From assembly GCA_963170755.1 (NCBI GenBank), contig OY720675.1, positions 111,442,821 through 111,506,820 of the forward strand: 64,000 bases of DNA, given 5' to 3'. This stretch comes from Amphimallon solstitiale. Lineage: Eukaryota; Arthropoda; Insecta; Coleoptera; Scarabaeidae. Made by a program: the position numbers and the translations under genes. The notes below the pieces were generated by a model. That model did no database searches and was not told the origin of the DNA. It saw only the letters and a program-made list of their open reading frames with translations. Below are positions 1 through 12,130 of this stretch, in pieces. Positions within the stretch are counted from its first letter, which is position 1. The number at the start of each line of letters is the position of its first letter.

Positions 1-170
1 ATTCGAATACTCGGTATTCTGAATCCTATCCAGAATACATTTGGTTGGTATTCGAATACTATTCAAATACATTTGTGTATTTGGTATTTGATATTCGACT
101 GAATACTTTTTTGCTCAGTACTCGGTATTCTGGATTCTGAATACGGTTTTTGAATCCCAGTATTCGATTA

Positions 171-330
171 CACACTCAATTAAACTTTGAATAACTTCAC
201 ATTATTTTAATCACTATGTGACTGCAGTTTCGACATTATATGATCAGTTTGATAATGACATATAATGTCGAAACTGCAGTCACATAGTGATTAAAATAAT
301 GTGAAGTTATTCAAAGTTTAATTGAGTGTG
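171..330. repeat. Perfect 72-bp inverted repeat with 16-nt loop
   Basis: Positions 171-242 are the exact reverse complement of 259-330, with loop 243-258. No mismatch is seen along the arms. This could be a fold-back element, a source of hairpin RNA, or a palindromic assembly artefact. Perfect identity implies a very recent origin or gene conversion. Confidence 0.92.
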
Positions 331-490
331 TTATTTTACTTATGTATATCCAGTATCATGAATCTTCACAAAGTAACAGCCGAAAGTGTTATATATTTAT
401 GTTTATATCTTCGTATAAGTGTCTACTAATAGTACTAATACGTCGTTATGACTTTATGAGATATATTATATTGGTTCCTATTTCTTATTT

Positions 491-2207
491 CTTCTTCTTC
501 TTCTTCTTCTTTTAATAGGCGTATCGCCTGTTTAGTTCCGGTTTCTTTGCAATGGTGATTCTTGCGATTTTGATTGCCAGCTGTCACGCCATCGCTTTGG
601 TGGTCGTCCTATAGGTCTTCTTCCATGAGGTGTGTTATTTCGAACTATCCTGACCATTCTGTCGGGGATCATTCGGCTAACATGGTGGTTCCATTCTCTT
701 CTTCTCTTCCTCGACCATCTGACCACGTCGTCTGTTAGGCACTTCTCTCTTATGTCTGTGTTTCTCTGCCTATCCTTCAATGTATGTCCCGTTATAGTTC
801 TTAAGGTCTTCATTTCAGTTGCCCTTAGTAATCTCTTTGTTATCGTTGTTTCCGCTCTCGTCTCAGCACCATATGTCATCACTGGTCGTACGCATGCTTT
901 GTATATTCTTGATTTGCATTCTGTACTTAGGTGTTTGTTTCTCCATATTGGATATCTAAGATGTCCCGATATTGCTGCTGCTTTGTTAACTTGTTTCCTC
1001 ACCTCGTCCCCCAGGAAGCCGGCGCTTGTAATTTTGCATCCAAGGTATTCGATTGACATGGTTTGGTCAATGACGTTATCTTCTATTGCCAATTTGCAGC
1101 GCAGAGGTTCCTTTGCTATGGTCATGCATTTGGTTTTGGTTGTGGAGATTTTCATATTAAGTTTTCCTGCCTGCTTGTTGAACGCTTGTAACAATCTTTG
1201 GAGGTCATCTTCCGATTCCGCAATAAGTACTGCATCATCAGCGTAGCATAATATATTTATTTTATGCATGCCCGTTCGATATCCTAGTCCGGTGTTCTTT
1301 ATAGCTTTCACCATCTCGTCCATGATTGTATTGAATAACAAAGGACTGAGACTATCGCCTTGGCGGATACCTGTTGTAGTTCGTAGATGTTGCGTTAGGG
1401 TGTGATTTGTGCGTATTTGCGTTGTTGTGTTTGTGTTTAAGTCCTTAATGAGTTCTGTGTATTCTTTCTTCGTATTACCGTTTTCCAGGATCGTTATGAC
1501 GTCATTTAGTTGTACTCTGTCAAAGGCCTTCGTTAGGTCCACAAAGCAGAGATAGGCAGGGGTGTTGTACTCTAGTGATTTTTCTATCAGTTGTCTAAGT
1601 ATGAATAGTGCATCAGTTGTAGATCTGTTTTTTCGAAATCCCTGTTCTTCGCTTATTGGCACGGTTGTGGATATTTCGTCCGCAATGATCTTAGTTAGGA
1701 GTTTTAGCGAGGTGCTCAACAATGTTATTCCACGGTAATTTTCTGGATCGGTTTTATCCCCTTTTTTGAAGACGGGTATTGTTACGCTATTTTTCCATTC
1801 TTCAGGTATTCTTCTATGTCGTAGTATGATATTAAATAGTTTTGTGTATTCTGTTATGATGGCAGTTCCTCCATTTTTTATTAGTTCATTTGGTGTTTTG
1901 TCTTGATTTGGAGTTTTCCTGTTCTTAAGTTTCCTTACCGTATCCCTTACTTGTTCTTCGGTGATTTGCGCGTACTCTTCTGGTGCATCGTTTTGTGCGT
2001 CCTCTTCTTGTGCTTCGACTGGGTTTTCTATGTCTGCGTATAGATTTCGGAAACATTTCTCCCATTTTTCTTCCGTGATTGTTCTGAGTTGTATTGTTTC
2101 ATTCGTTTCTCGTTTCATGCCCCTTAGTAGTTTCCAAATACGTTTTTGTGCTCCATACATGTCTGCTTCCATTTCGTTGCTGAATTCCTGCCAGTATTCT
2201 TCCTTAA
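491..2207 (-). mobile_element. 5'-truncated RTE-type LINE with target duplication
   Basis: A minus-strand retrotransposon insertion bounded by an exact 10-bp duplication, TTTCTTATTT, at 481-490 and 2208-2217. Its 3' end (left side) is a (GAA)n tail, seen as (TTC)n at 491-511, typical of RTE elements that end in short tandem repeats rather than poly(A). The endonuclease half is missing, so the copy was truncated during insertion. The duplication and open frame are undamaged, so the insertion is young. Confidence 0.82.
532..2206 (-). CDS. RTE-type reverse transcriptase (lacks endonuclease)
   Basis: An uninterrupted frame that would copy element RNA at a nicked target site. Counting from the ATG at 2172, the reverse transcriptase spans roughly residues 85-380: motif A FVDLTKAFD (about 210-218), the conserved GIRQGDSLSP (268-277) and catalytic YADD (310-313). 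The C-terminal arm ends in a basic GRPPKRWRD segment common in arthropod RTE proteins. The frame is open upstream of that ATG to the truncation point, so the ATG is internal and not the natural start. The N-terminal apurinic-like endonuclease is absent, which makes this copy non-autonomous. Clade assignment rests on the overall motif pattern and the GAA tail. Confidence 0.8.
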
Positions 2208-2882
2208 TTTCTTATTTAAATTAGAAAAAAATATTTTAAGCTTTATTTATTATTTAAGATTTTTTTTCAAGGTTAGCTTCTTCTCCAATGTACCAAAGTA
2301 CTTTATTTTAAGTTTTCTTTATTATTTAAGTATGTAGGTGGGTCGTAGGTACGTAATAGGAATTGCTTTTTTTATAACTTTCATAATCAAAAATCAAGAT
2401 TTCTTTATTTTTTATTAAATAGTAAGTTTATGTTTTTGTTATCTCACGGCGTATCTACCAAAGAACTTTAAGTTTTATTTATAACTTTAATACCGTTGTT
2501 TATATATTTTTTTATTAAAACTTTAAGAAATAAAAATTAATAATGTTTTTTTATTAAAGAATTATTTCATATAATCTCCCTGGTGACACTGTGTATCAAA
2601 AAATTATATTTTAAGCTCTATTTAATATATATTTTTTATTTTTTATATATTTTTATAAATTAACTAAATAGATAACAATCAAGCCTTATGTGCGCATATG
2701 TTCTTTTCAGTTGGAATATTCATGAAGTATTCACATGCAAATGAATCCAGGTATTCAAATACAGCAGTATTCAAATGCTTTTGTTTCTGTGTATTCGAAT
2801 CTTGATTATTCGAATACAATTATGAATACAGTATTCAGGATTCGTATTCGAATACCGGATTACAGTATTCGACCCAAGTCTG

Positions 2883-3375
2883 CTAGCGCAGTCGTTATCG
2901 ATTTATTCTTACGGTACGCATGTTGACATGTCATTAGTAGACGGTTTTCTTCAAAAAAGTAAGATAGCCTTGATAGGATGGCTTGTTCGAAGACTTTAGA
3001 TATAATGGGTAATATACTTATTGGACTATAGTTTTTGCACTTGTTGATTTCATTTTCTTTATATATAGGTACCACTTTTGCAAGTTTCAATTGGTCTGGG
3101 AAGTACCCTTCCATAATGAAGGCATTAATTACATTTGTCAAAGGCTCACTTAGCTCATTAGAAACATACCTCAAAACTCTGGTGTTCATCCCATAAATAT
3201 CCTCACTGTCCTTACACTTGATATCATTAATTATTTGTCCCCCCTTCGGTACCGGTTTCAAGAAACAAGATCCATTTCTTTTTATTTTAATACGATTTAT
3301 CGTGCTTAATGGATTGGTGCCAGTAATTATGTTATTTGCCATTTCCGTCCCTATTGTACAGAAATATGTATTCAA
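2883..3375 (-). pseudogene. LINE reverse transcriptase, N-terminal part
   Basis: This holds the first reverse transcriptase motifs of a CR1/jockey-like LINE. Visible are a proline-basic stretch near FLKPVPKGG, the LAKVVPIYKENE motif and PISILPIISKVFEQ, followed by a degenerate QHAYRKNKSI (normally QHGFRK..ST). The frame continues to TTALA at 2883 and then enters hAT-like sequence, so catalytic motifs A and C (YADD) are missing here. It lies downstream of the endonuclease of the same element with frame breaks between them. Confidence 0.7.
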
Positions 3376-3561
3376 TTCTTCAGCTGAGAGTTTGGAATTT
3401 TCAGTTACTCTTTTTCTTTTATCAGATACCTCCCCATTTATGACCTTCCATATCTTCTTAATTTTGTTATCGCCGTTTTGTATAAAATTAGTGTTACCTT
3501 TCTTTTTATTTGCTGTAACTGCATCGTGATATTGTTTCTTGTAACCACTATAGATCGAATA

Positions 3562-4512
3562 CTATGTTTCATGTTTGGTCGACTTAGCTATAACTGCAAG
3601 AGCATCCAATGTATTTTTCATATTTAGGAGGTCATTATGTATTGGTGTATATATATTTCTGTTGGGTAAATTCTTGTTAATTTTTCTCAGGGGAAAAGAT
3701 TCTTGAAAGGTCGAAACCAGAGTGTCATGAAAAACGTCAAACAGAGCCCTGGCGTCATTCAATGAGTCAGGTAAATTTGATAATCTTAATGTAATTAAAT
3801 CTTTGAATGCATTAAGATTATGTGTCGAAAAGCTTTTGAGATATACGTTTTTTTGTGTGTCAGGTGTATTACTCACATCAAAACTTATTATTTGACGCAT
3901 GTGATCCGATGCGTGAAGATCCACTGTTTTAATGAGACAACTGTGTCTGGACACATTCGTGAATATGTTATCAATACATGTACTAGAGTTGCTTGTGAAT
4001 CTGGAATATTCCTAAAACATTTTGTGGAGATCAGATGCATCAAGAATATCGGTAATAGTATCTGCACTGTTATTAGATATTGCAAAGTTTATATTGACGT
4101 CTCCTGCAATAAATACCTGTTTGTTGACGTCATTGTTTAATATCTCCATTAATTCACGAATTTTTTCCATAAACATATCCATATCACCTGAAGGTGGTCT
4201 ATATACTGAAATAACTAATATGTTTAATTGTGATATGTCTACAGCTGCAATTTCTATATTTATTTCAACCGAGAGCTCTTTTATATCCTTCCTTTCGATC
4301 CCTATCAATTTATCCGCGACCATAATCATTGTTCCTCCATGTTTTGCGTGTTCTCTACAAAAAGCGCTTTCGGTAGTGTAACCCCGCAGATGACAACGGT
4401 TAATTTTATCATATGAAAGGAAATGCTCCGTCAGACACATCACATCCAAATTATGATCCTTGGCAATTATTTCTAAAGCATCCAACTTTTTTGAGACAGA
4501 CTGTATACTCAA
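3562..4512 (-). pseudogene. LINE endonuclease domain and linker
   Basis: Two frames (4512-4012 and 3954-3562) together cover an apurinic/apyrimidinic-type endonuclease, which nicks the target DNA. Motifs are LDVMCLTEHFLS near the start, HGGTMIMV, VISVYRPPSG and the metal-site-like GDVNINF. The second frame carries the terminal ASDH residues and the linker towards the reverse transcriptase. A frameshift separates them near 4000. Family assignment to CR1/jockey rests on this motif order. Confidence 0.7.
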
Positions 4513-4697
4513 ATTTAGTATTGTGCAGTGTTTGTTTACTAATGCTTTTCTTGCACCTGCTATGTTTAGAACTTGTTTTTTAGTTTCTTGTATTAGTTTT
4601 TGTTGTTTGTTTATATCTGTTACTTCTTGTTTTCCCGAATTTTCGAAAAAGCCTAACGCCTATATTTTCGGGCCATCGATCAGAGTCAAATATAAGT

Positions 4698-5697
4698 TCA
4701 TTGATATATCCATTTTCGGTTTTGCTTGATGAAGGCAACGTTTTCTTTACTGTTACCGGTTATGCCGCATTTACTATTTTTCTTGCCTTTGTGGTATCGC
4801 AATTGGCGATTGTTCTTTATGTTTTTGCTTGTCTCGTGATCCGGTGTCTTGTTATTGTTATCTTCATTACATTTCTCTATTGTATTCTTACTCATGAACA
4901 GGTGATTATTTCTATTAGTCGAGGTTTCTGGATTTTGAGAAAGTACTTTACTAGGGATCTCATTTATAGATGGCAGTTGTATTTCTGTGTTATTAAAATT
5001 ATCTTTGTTTACATTGTGTTTATACGATAACTCTTTAACGACAACATCAAATAATGAACTTTTAATTTGTGTCTCCAAACTATGTTGTATAAATACCTTT
5101 AATTCCATAATTTCTGTTTTAAACAGACTTTTAATTTCATTTAGGTTTTTAGTCTGACATTCTCTATTTTCTGTAATAACCTCAGAACCATTTAACGAAA
5201 TTTCATTAGCAAAATCATTGCCCGGGCTAATTTCAGCAAGGGACTTTTCCAATACTTTTTCTTTTGAATGCGTTAGCCTTTCCTTTAATTTTTTAATCTC
5301 ATTTTCCCTTGTAATACTTTCAATATTCAATCTCTCTTTCAGATCTGTTATTTCTTTATCCTTTGCATGACACTTACATTCACTTTTTAGAGTAAAAAGC
5401 TGTAGATGTAGATACTCTAGCTTTTTATCTTTCTCTTCGATTTCTTGTTTCAACTTATTGCATTCATCCAATTGTTTTATGAGTTTTTCGTCGGATGAGG
5501 TTATGTTGTTGCAGCAATATATTTTTCCGTTTACATCCACACTCATTCCATGTATTCTCAGAATGCAACTTGGATGTTAAAATTGGAACATTTATAACAC
5601 TTCACAAAACTTTTCACCTCTTTAGAACATTTATTACATACAAATGCTGAGGGACTATGTGAAACTGTACTAACCGGTGCCATTGCAAATCGCACAT
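4698..5697 (-). pseudogene. LINE ORF1 with PHD-like finger and coiled coil
   Basis: The presumed nucleic-acid-binding or chaperone protein of the same LINE. The N-terminal segment starts at an ATG near 5694 and has the cysteine pair pattern VCNKCSKEV...KCYKC. After a one-base frameshift around 5572, the second half of a PHD-like finger follows (HPSC, then YCC after 5546). The main frame (5546-4698) is Lys/Glu-rich with heptad-like leucines, as expected for a coiled coil, and has an Asn-rich polar tail. PHD-type ORF1 proteins are known in CR1-like elements. The precise finger class is inferred. Confidence 0.6.
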
Positions 5698-5699
5698 TC

Positions 5700-6305
5700 A
5701 TGTGTGTGTGGTCACGAGAGCGGTCAAGCGGCTATAGCTATCATTTCCAAATTTTATATTGACGTGTATAATCTCCCTCTTGAGATCTGATTAAATTTTC
5801 AATAAAATCGGTAGACCGGAAACAGTAGTTTACTTCAGTGAAAAAATAAAATTTGTCCAATATTTCGTCTAACACTAAGTTTAATCAAATTTATAATAAA
5901 GAATGTACTCAAAGCAAATTTTAGAAGAATTTTATTAAAAATTTTTTTTGAAATTACTACTGGAAGTAGGTCTTTTACTCTTTTCGAATAGCGATTTTTT
6001 GCAAATATGTCGTAAATTATGCATTCTTTATATATTTATCAAGAGTACAAAAGTATTTAGAACTGGATTTGGAATATTTTTTGAATCAATGAAATTTCAA
6101 AATTCGGACCGGAAGTAACACTTTTACTGTTAGCGAGTAGCACTTCTTTTTCGAATATGTCGCAAAGTATGCATTCTATAGAGATTTATTAAGAGAATAG
6201 AAGTCCCTAGAATAGGATTTTGAATATTTTTTGTATAAAGAATTTTATGTTTAACTTTTGTGTAATTTAAAACACGTATAAGAAAATCGTGTAGTGACCA
6301 CACCT
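5700..6305 (-). repeat. LINE 5' leader with about 150-bp tandem units
   Basis: On the minus strand this begins GAGGTGTGGTCACTACACG and contains repeated units with TGCATT..TTTRCGACATAT and the pattern TTCCGGTCCGAATTTTGAAATT. The same word recurs at 6021 and 6171, giving a 150-bp period. It is reverse-complement homologous to 43829-44600. Repeated leader units of this kind often carry LINE promoters; that role is inferred from position, directly upstream of ORF1. Confidence 0.65.
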
Positions 6306-8131
6306 CAGTATCATTTTTTTAACGTTTTTAATCAGTTGAACTATTGGTTTGCCTTTGAACATTGATTTCAATCAACGCATTTATAATATTGTGGATTCTG
6401 TTTACTACCCTTTGTAATGTCTAGTACTATGATTAGTCAGTACATTTTAGAGAAGACAGAAGAGCTTTAGAAATATAACGAGGAACCATGCTTTCGTCTG
6501 CTTACGGCGAGGGGATAGCATCTGTTGACGTTTTCAACAAATCCTTCTTGCATATGAACTATGGTGTCGCTTATTAAGATATAGCAATAAATAAACATTC
6601 GGTCAAGTGAAATGCATGTACTTAGATTTGCAAAGTACATGCATTAATTGAAACGTTTCTGCATTCATATAAAATACGCGATTAGATTGATGTTTTTCGT
6701 GCATAGATTATTGATCCAATATTGAATAATAATAGTGTGAATGCGGAAGAAGTCTGAAATATCTAGATACATTTTACAATCAATTATATAACAATCGTCG
6801 CTGTGAGGAAATTTCCAACAAAATAATGCAAATAAGACAATCGAAAATAGAATTATTCCGTTCTTGTCACTGCGATCTTAGACAATGTACTATTTAATTT
6901 ACTGCGTATATGAAAACATAATTATTTAGAAAACGTCTTCATTCAATAAAGAATGTACTAAAACCCTCCGAAAAATCTGCGAATTCACAATAACATTTAA
7001 GGAATATTTTTAATAATATGAACGAGTAACGCTTTATGTTATAAAAATGAAGAAGCTGACTTTAAAATGTTCGTTATTATAAGTATAAAAGGACGTAATC
7101 GTATCTATCATGAGTATATAATTTAATTTATGTTTATGATAACTTCAGACTAAATAAGAAAACCATAACCATCAAGAGCATAAAATATTTTTATCATATT
7201 GCATTGTATTTTTTCAACATATTCATCTAGGTACATGTCTCACATCTTTTATTACATTTTAAAATATATCTTTACCAAGTGTTATTGAAATAATAATAAA
7301 TGTAATGAAAATAAGAAAAACATTTGTTAGAAAATGTAATATATGCGAAGATAACATGTATACAGGGGAAGCATCAGCGTAGGGAAGACAAATTGCGGTT
7401 TTATAAATAATTATTTCCCACTTCCCCTCTCTGATACCCACTCATTAAGAGCATATTTTAAATTAATTTTGAATTATATAAAATGTTTCATGAGTTTGTA
7501 GTTGTTACAGGTTTTTTAATGAACTAGCCCATGTATTCTTACATTTTTGTATTCCCTGTACAATTATTACAAGACTTATTACCATTTTGCTGAAAAATGC
7601 AATGCAATCTAATGGAGAATATGTATTAGAAGGACACTATTTTTGTTACTATAGTTTTTTTATAAATAGAGCTAATGCAAGGCATTTTTTTAAATAATTA
7701 CTAATAGATTACTATTAAACATGACAAATTTATGTTTAAAAGTATCTTTTTCAAATGAAACATTCTATATATCACTTCATTTCCCGATTGCATATTAAAT
7801 TTCACACCAAAGTCTTTAGTAGTATTTTTAAACTACATCATCATTTCTGGGCTATTTATATAAATTTTGACAACTTCATGTTCTTTATTATTATAGGGTA
7901 TAGAGTGCCATGATATTTGCTGTGAAGCTGAAATTTAAACGGATTTAGTAATTTGATGAGTGTAATGTATTGATAATTTAGCCAAAAGTTATTTTATAAT
8001 GAATTTTTTTGAGGAAAAACCTACAAACATGATGTATGTACTGAGAGAATACCAAAGAAATTACTTACTGTTTCAGAAAGTTTACAAGCAGCGTTATCCT
8101 AGAAGATGAGATATATTTAGATGAGTAATGG
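6306..8131. other. Gene-poor AT-rich stretch
   Basis: No coding frame, RNA gene or element end is recognisable. The short frame near 7259-7441 has no family resemblance and looks random. Confidence 0.6.
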
Positions 8132-8309
8132 ACACTTTTATTACTAGTGGTAATGTTGGTTATTCAAAACTACGCAAAAGTACGTTTCTGATAAATAATT
8201 AAAAACAATTACAATGTCATACACTTTTATTACTAGTGGTAATGTTGGTTATGCAAAACTACGCAAAAGTACGTTTCTGATAAATAATTAAAAACAATTA
8301 CAATGTCAT
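8132..8309. repeat. 89-bp tandem duplication
   Basis: Positions 8132-8220 are repeated head-to-tail at 8221-8309 with a single visible difference (TTATTC versus TTATGC). It is a recent local duplication in non-coding DNA. Confidence 0.93.
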
Positions 8310-11300
8310 ACAGCAAATTCTCATATGAGCACCTAAAAATCAAATAAATTTCATAGCAATGGAATTAAGAGCAGCTGTTCATTAGTTTTCAAATGAAAGC
8401 CCTCACATCACTAGGTAATTACACTATTGGTGGAGAGTTATGGTATGGAAAGGTATTGATGATTGCATAAAAATCTTGCATTTTCTTGTAATAGTGTCAA
8501 CGGCAAAGTTTATGCGCAATCGATCAAGGAATTTTTTGGAATTTCAATCGTCATTTCGCAGCTAAATTTGAAAAAATGACTTTTAGACAAACGAATTTAA
8601 TTCAAGTTTTTGAACATCCTAATAGTAATTGTAAAAACTCAAGTATGCTTGAATTAGGTCCTTTCATTATAAAGTTCTTCAAAAAAAGTGGGAAGAATTC
8701 GATTTTAAGCATATACTTTTTAACTAAGTGTTACAAAGAGAATACAAAAATCTAATAATAACGTAAATTTGACTGGTGCTCCTAATAATGTGCTGTAATA
8801 GGAATAAAATATTATATTATTCAGAAGGGCACAATCCGCCTGTACCAGACCAATGGCTCATTCTGTATAGTACATATACTAATATTCTATTAATGTAGGT
8901 AAAACTGTGATTAAAGTAATAACAGATACATTTGTGTTAAAAGAGGCAATAATTTTCATCACGTTTTGTCTTTAATTTAAATATTTTTTGTGCATAAACT
9001 AATTGGTAATATTAGAAATTATGTAGATGATATTATAATTTCTATGAATTATATTCACACGGTCTTTATTTGATCGCGTAGTACATAAAATCGTTATAAT
9101 TAATATTATTATGTCGAAGAGAAAATCCAAATGAAATTCAAACTTGAGAAAATAAAATATCAAATAATAGTTCAAGCAACAAAACGAAATAAATTTCATT
9201 ACCGTCTTGTAGCGTATTTTATTAACAGAATTCAAACAACTATGCTGTTATATCTTAGTTAGATTAGTCCGTATTACATGGATAGAAAACTAAAACTTCT
9301 TTTTTCTCGTAAAACGAAATCCTCAATATAATTGAATTTTCTTTCAGTCGCTTTTTTCTTTCATTTGTGATTAAAAGTAAATATGAAATGACATTAATAG
9401 GCCGAGTTATGGGCCATTATTTTAAGAAGAAGAAGAAGAATTATAGAATAAGAATTGCCTTCTTTGTAACATTATGGTAACAAATTAATATAAAAATTTT
9501 ATTACTAAGAACTTTGGGGTAAGCTATTTCGAAAATTATTTCATTAGAAATTACAAGTGACGTACTTATAGTGGAATTCTGTAACTTTCTCGGAAGCTGC
9601 GCTTATCGTAGGCCCTGGCAACGAAATGACGTTGCGATGACGATTTCAGAATATTTAGAGTTAGTGATGTAGAAGTGTCAATTTACGATTTTTTGTACAT
9701 AACCTTTATGTTTAACATGTTAACAGACATATCATCTCGTAAATATATACCATATATACGAAAATTGTTTGAAATATAATATAAGCGATTGCAAACATTT
9801 TTGTTTAAAGAAAATGTACGGAAAATTTTGTAATGCCAAGACATACTATAAACATATGTTTATACTGTGGCCAAGGTAGCACGAAGCACTTTGGAAAGTT
9901 TCAGCAAGAACTGCTACCATTAAGAGAGTTTAAAAGGACATACCTAGTATCACAGTAGTGTATAGTGAATTTGCAGATAAATGTCTTTTCAGGCACATCT
10001 GTGAATGATGAAATATGATTTTTCTATGAAGCCAACAAGAACAGGTGTTCCTATAAAGTGGACATTGTTTTTCTTAAAACAAAAAGAGTACCTAAACACA
10101 AAAAAATACATATACCTAGCAAACAATATCCATACAACATAACGCATGTGAAATGTGCTCAAACTAAATGTTCGAAAAAGTCTATCATGGTGTTCACAAT
10201 TTAAAGTTGACTTTTTCATAAGAAGTCAAACCGCAAAGATTTTATCAACATGTAACTATATTGAACGATTAATGTTTTAGGCTCCAAAAAGGTAACATTA
10301 AGTTTTAATAGCATAGGGCAAAGTATATAAATGGTTGAAGGATATAGATTATTTTGTATTTAGAAAATTGACCAATCTTGGGATATATGGTTGCACTTGG
10401 TTTCAATATTGTTGTTCGTCCCAAATCATTTGTATTTTACTAGCTGTAGGAATGTATTACCTGACTAGGAAAAGGCTTACACAATAACATTTGATATCGA
10501 GTACACCAAATCATTCAATATTATTGCAGGATTTATTGTCGAGCCACTGAAGATATAGAAATTGAATGTTATGTTTATGTGCAGTTTTAGCGGGAAAGTA
10601 ATATTCAGTAGCTAAAATTGGCAAATTTTCAACTCGAAAAACGATAATATTATAAAAAATTATTGTTTAATGGTTTAAAAAATATACCAGTATTTATTAT
10701 AAAATAATGAAGACATTGGGCTTGGATAATTATATTAATAATAGATATGAATTATGTGTGTCCTTTTAAATCTTAACAATGTAGTTCAAAAAGGACAGTT
10801 ATTACTTATTTATTGAAAAATAAAAGATATTTTATTGCCAAATATATTTTTTTTATTAACACATAAAAAAAGCACATATTGCAGTGACCTTGAGTTTGGT
10901 GGTAGATTATAAATAAGTATAATCAAGATCACTTCAAGATTTATTTTAATTAATTGTTACTTTATTTATTTTTATCATGATGTGTATATAAGTATTCATT
11001 AAGTCAATATTTTGCCAAAATTTAATTTTTATTTACGTTAAATAATATGAGAATGTTATTATAATTTTTATAAAAACTCTAAGATTAGAATAAGCATAAA
11101 ATGTTACGTGAAGTATAACGAGCAAGTGTTTCCCGCACGAAGAATACTGTGACCGGGAGAGATCGATAGTGTGGCTCGGCGAAAACAATATTTTTCCGCT
11201 AGATGCATTGGATGAGTCATGAACGTGTAAACAAGTTTATATTTACATATTTGTTTATCTTTTTGAAAAATTAGTAATGCGCTGGTTTCCTGAGTGGTGC

Positions 11301-12130
11301 AGCACTGCAGCTATGTATTTCTGGAAGTGGAATCGTATCTGTCGAACAGAACCGGGCTTTTTTGTGAAGAGAAATATCTATATAAATCCGGGACCGCTGA
11401 GAAACGGCAGAGTTGCTTGGTGTAAACCGCACTCAAAAGAGGAAAAAGGAGAAGTAGGTGAAAACCTCTTCTTCCTCTTAAATGTTACATTAACTTAGAA
11501 GTTTATTCATGAATTTGAACTTAGAATACTTTCAAAGAGATTTTTTGATACTTATAAAATTTTCAACAAAATTGAAAACTTGCAATATTTTCCTTAATAA
11601 CTTTACTGTACTTATAGAATTTTTCTAACTGAGATGGAACTCAGAATAACTATATGAATTAGATATCGTTTTAATTTGGAGCTCAATTTACATTGAGACA
11701 TGTAATTATTTTAGAAATAATTATTTATGTATGGAACAGTTTTATTTAATTAAAACTTTGAGTTTTTTTTTTATTTTTCTAGAATGTTTTGTTTTATATG
11801 TAGGGTTATTACACCATGCATTATGATAAAACATTTTAGTAACTGTAACGATCAAGTTGAATAGCGTAATAATTTTTTTTTTATAAAGATTTTTCTTTAC
11901 TATTTTATTTATCAGATTAGAGGATTTGTGGTTAATAATTTTGTTTTATGTATATATAGAATAATTGAACAGTGATTCATAGCATGGAGTCCTGGTGAAT
12001 CCTTAAAACACGAATTAGTCTTGGTGGTACTGTGTTGGGAGCGAGAAAAGGCGCCAGGCAGAACTAATCAGGGCTGAGTTAATTAATTAAATGCACAAAG
12101 ACTTTTATTTTATTTTATTAAATTTAAAAT
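8310..12130. other. Gene-poor AT-rich stretch
   Basis: I see no supportable gene. Small frames at 8999-9235, 9989-10219 and 11277-11498 lack recognisable motifs. A short (GAA)n run occurs near 9425. The segment around 11120-11170 shares the words TTTCCCGCAC and 'GAGCAAGTG' with 14340-14400 and may be an old interspersed repeat. Confidence 0.5.

Larger units (their letters stand above)
1..2882. mobile_element. hAT-like non-autonomous element, left end outside window
   Basis: Both outer parts (about 1-170 and 2700-2882) are built from palindromic variants of GTATTCGAATAC, which suggests subterminal repeats of one element. The right terminus, read inwards, is CAGACTTGGGTCGAATAC, a hAT-like end (CAG..TTGGG). 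At 2882 it breaks the reading frame of the LINE reverse transcriptase that resumes at 2883, as an insertion would. No transposase is visible. The middle holds a long hairpin, an AT-rich stretch (2218-2700) with nothing recognisable, and a nested RTE. The expected 8-bp target duplication (CTAGCGCA at 2883-2890) cannot be verified because the left end is off the window. Confidence 0.45.
2883..6305 (-). mobile_element. Decayed CR1/jockey-type LINE, 3' half cut off by hAT insertion
   Basis: Read on the minus strand, the order is: a 5' leader of about 150-bp tandem units (6305-5700), ORF1 with a Cys-rich finger and coiled coil, the endonuclease, and the start of the reverse transcriptase. It then runs into the hAT-like terminus at 2882. 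The remaining reverse transcriptase and 3' end should lie left of the window. Several frameshifts show it is dead. Confidence 0.72.

Noticed and set aside
632..1246. 204-codon plus-strand frame opposite the RTE polymerase
   Set aside because: It lies wholly antisense to a reverse transcriptase with clear catalytic motifs; a mirror frame.
9420..9445. (GAA)n run as an RTE tail
   Set aside because: No reverse transcriptase or target duplication next to it; treated as a simple repeat.
11277..11498. 73-codon Trp/Cys-containing frame
   Set aside because: No homology pattern, no splice context, AT-rich surroundings; likely chance.
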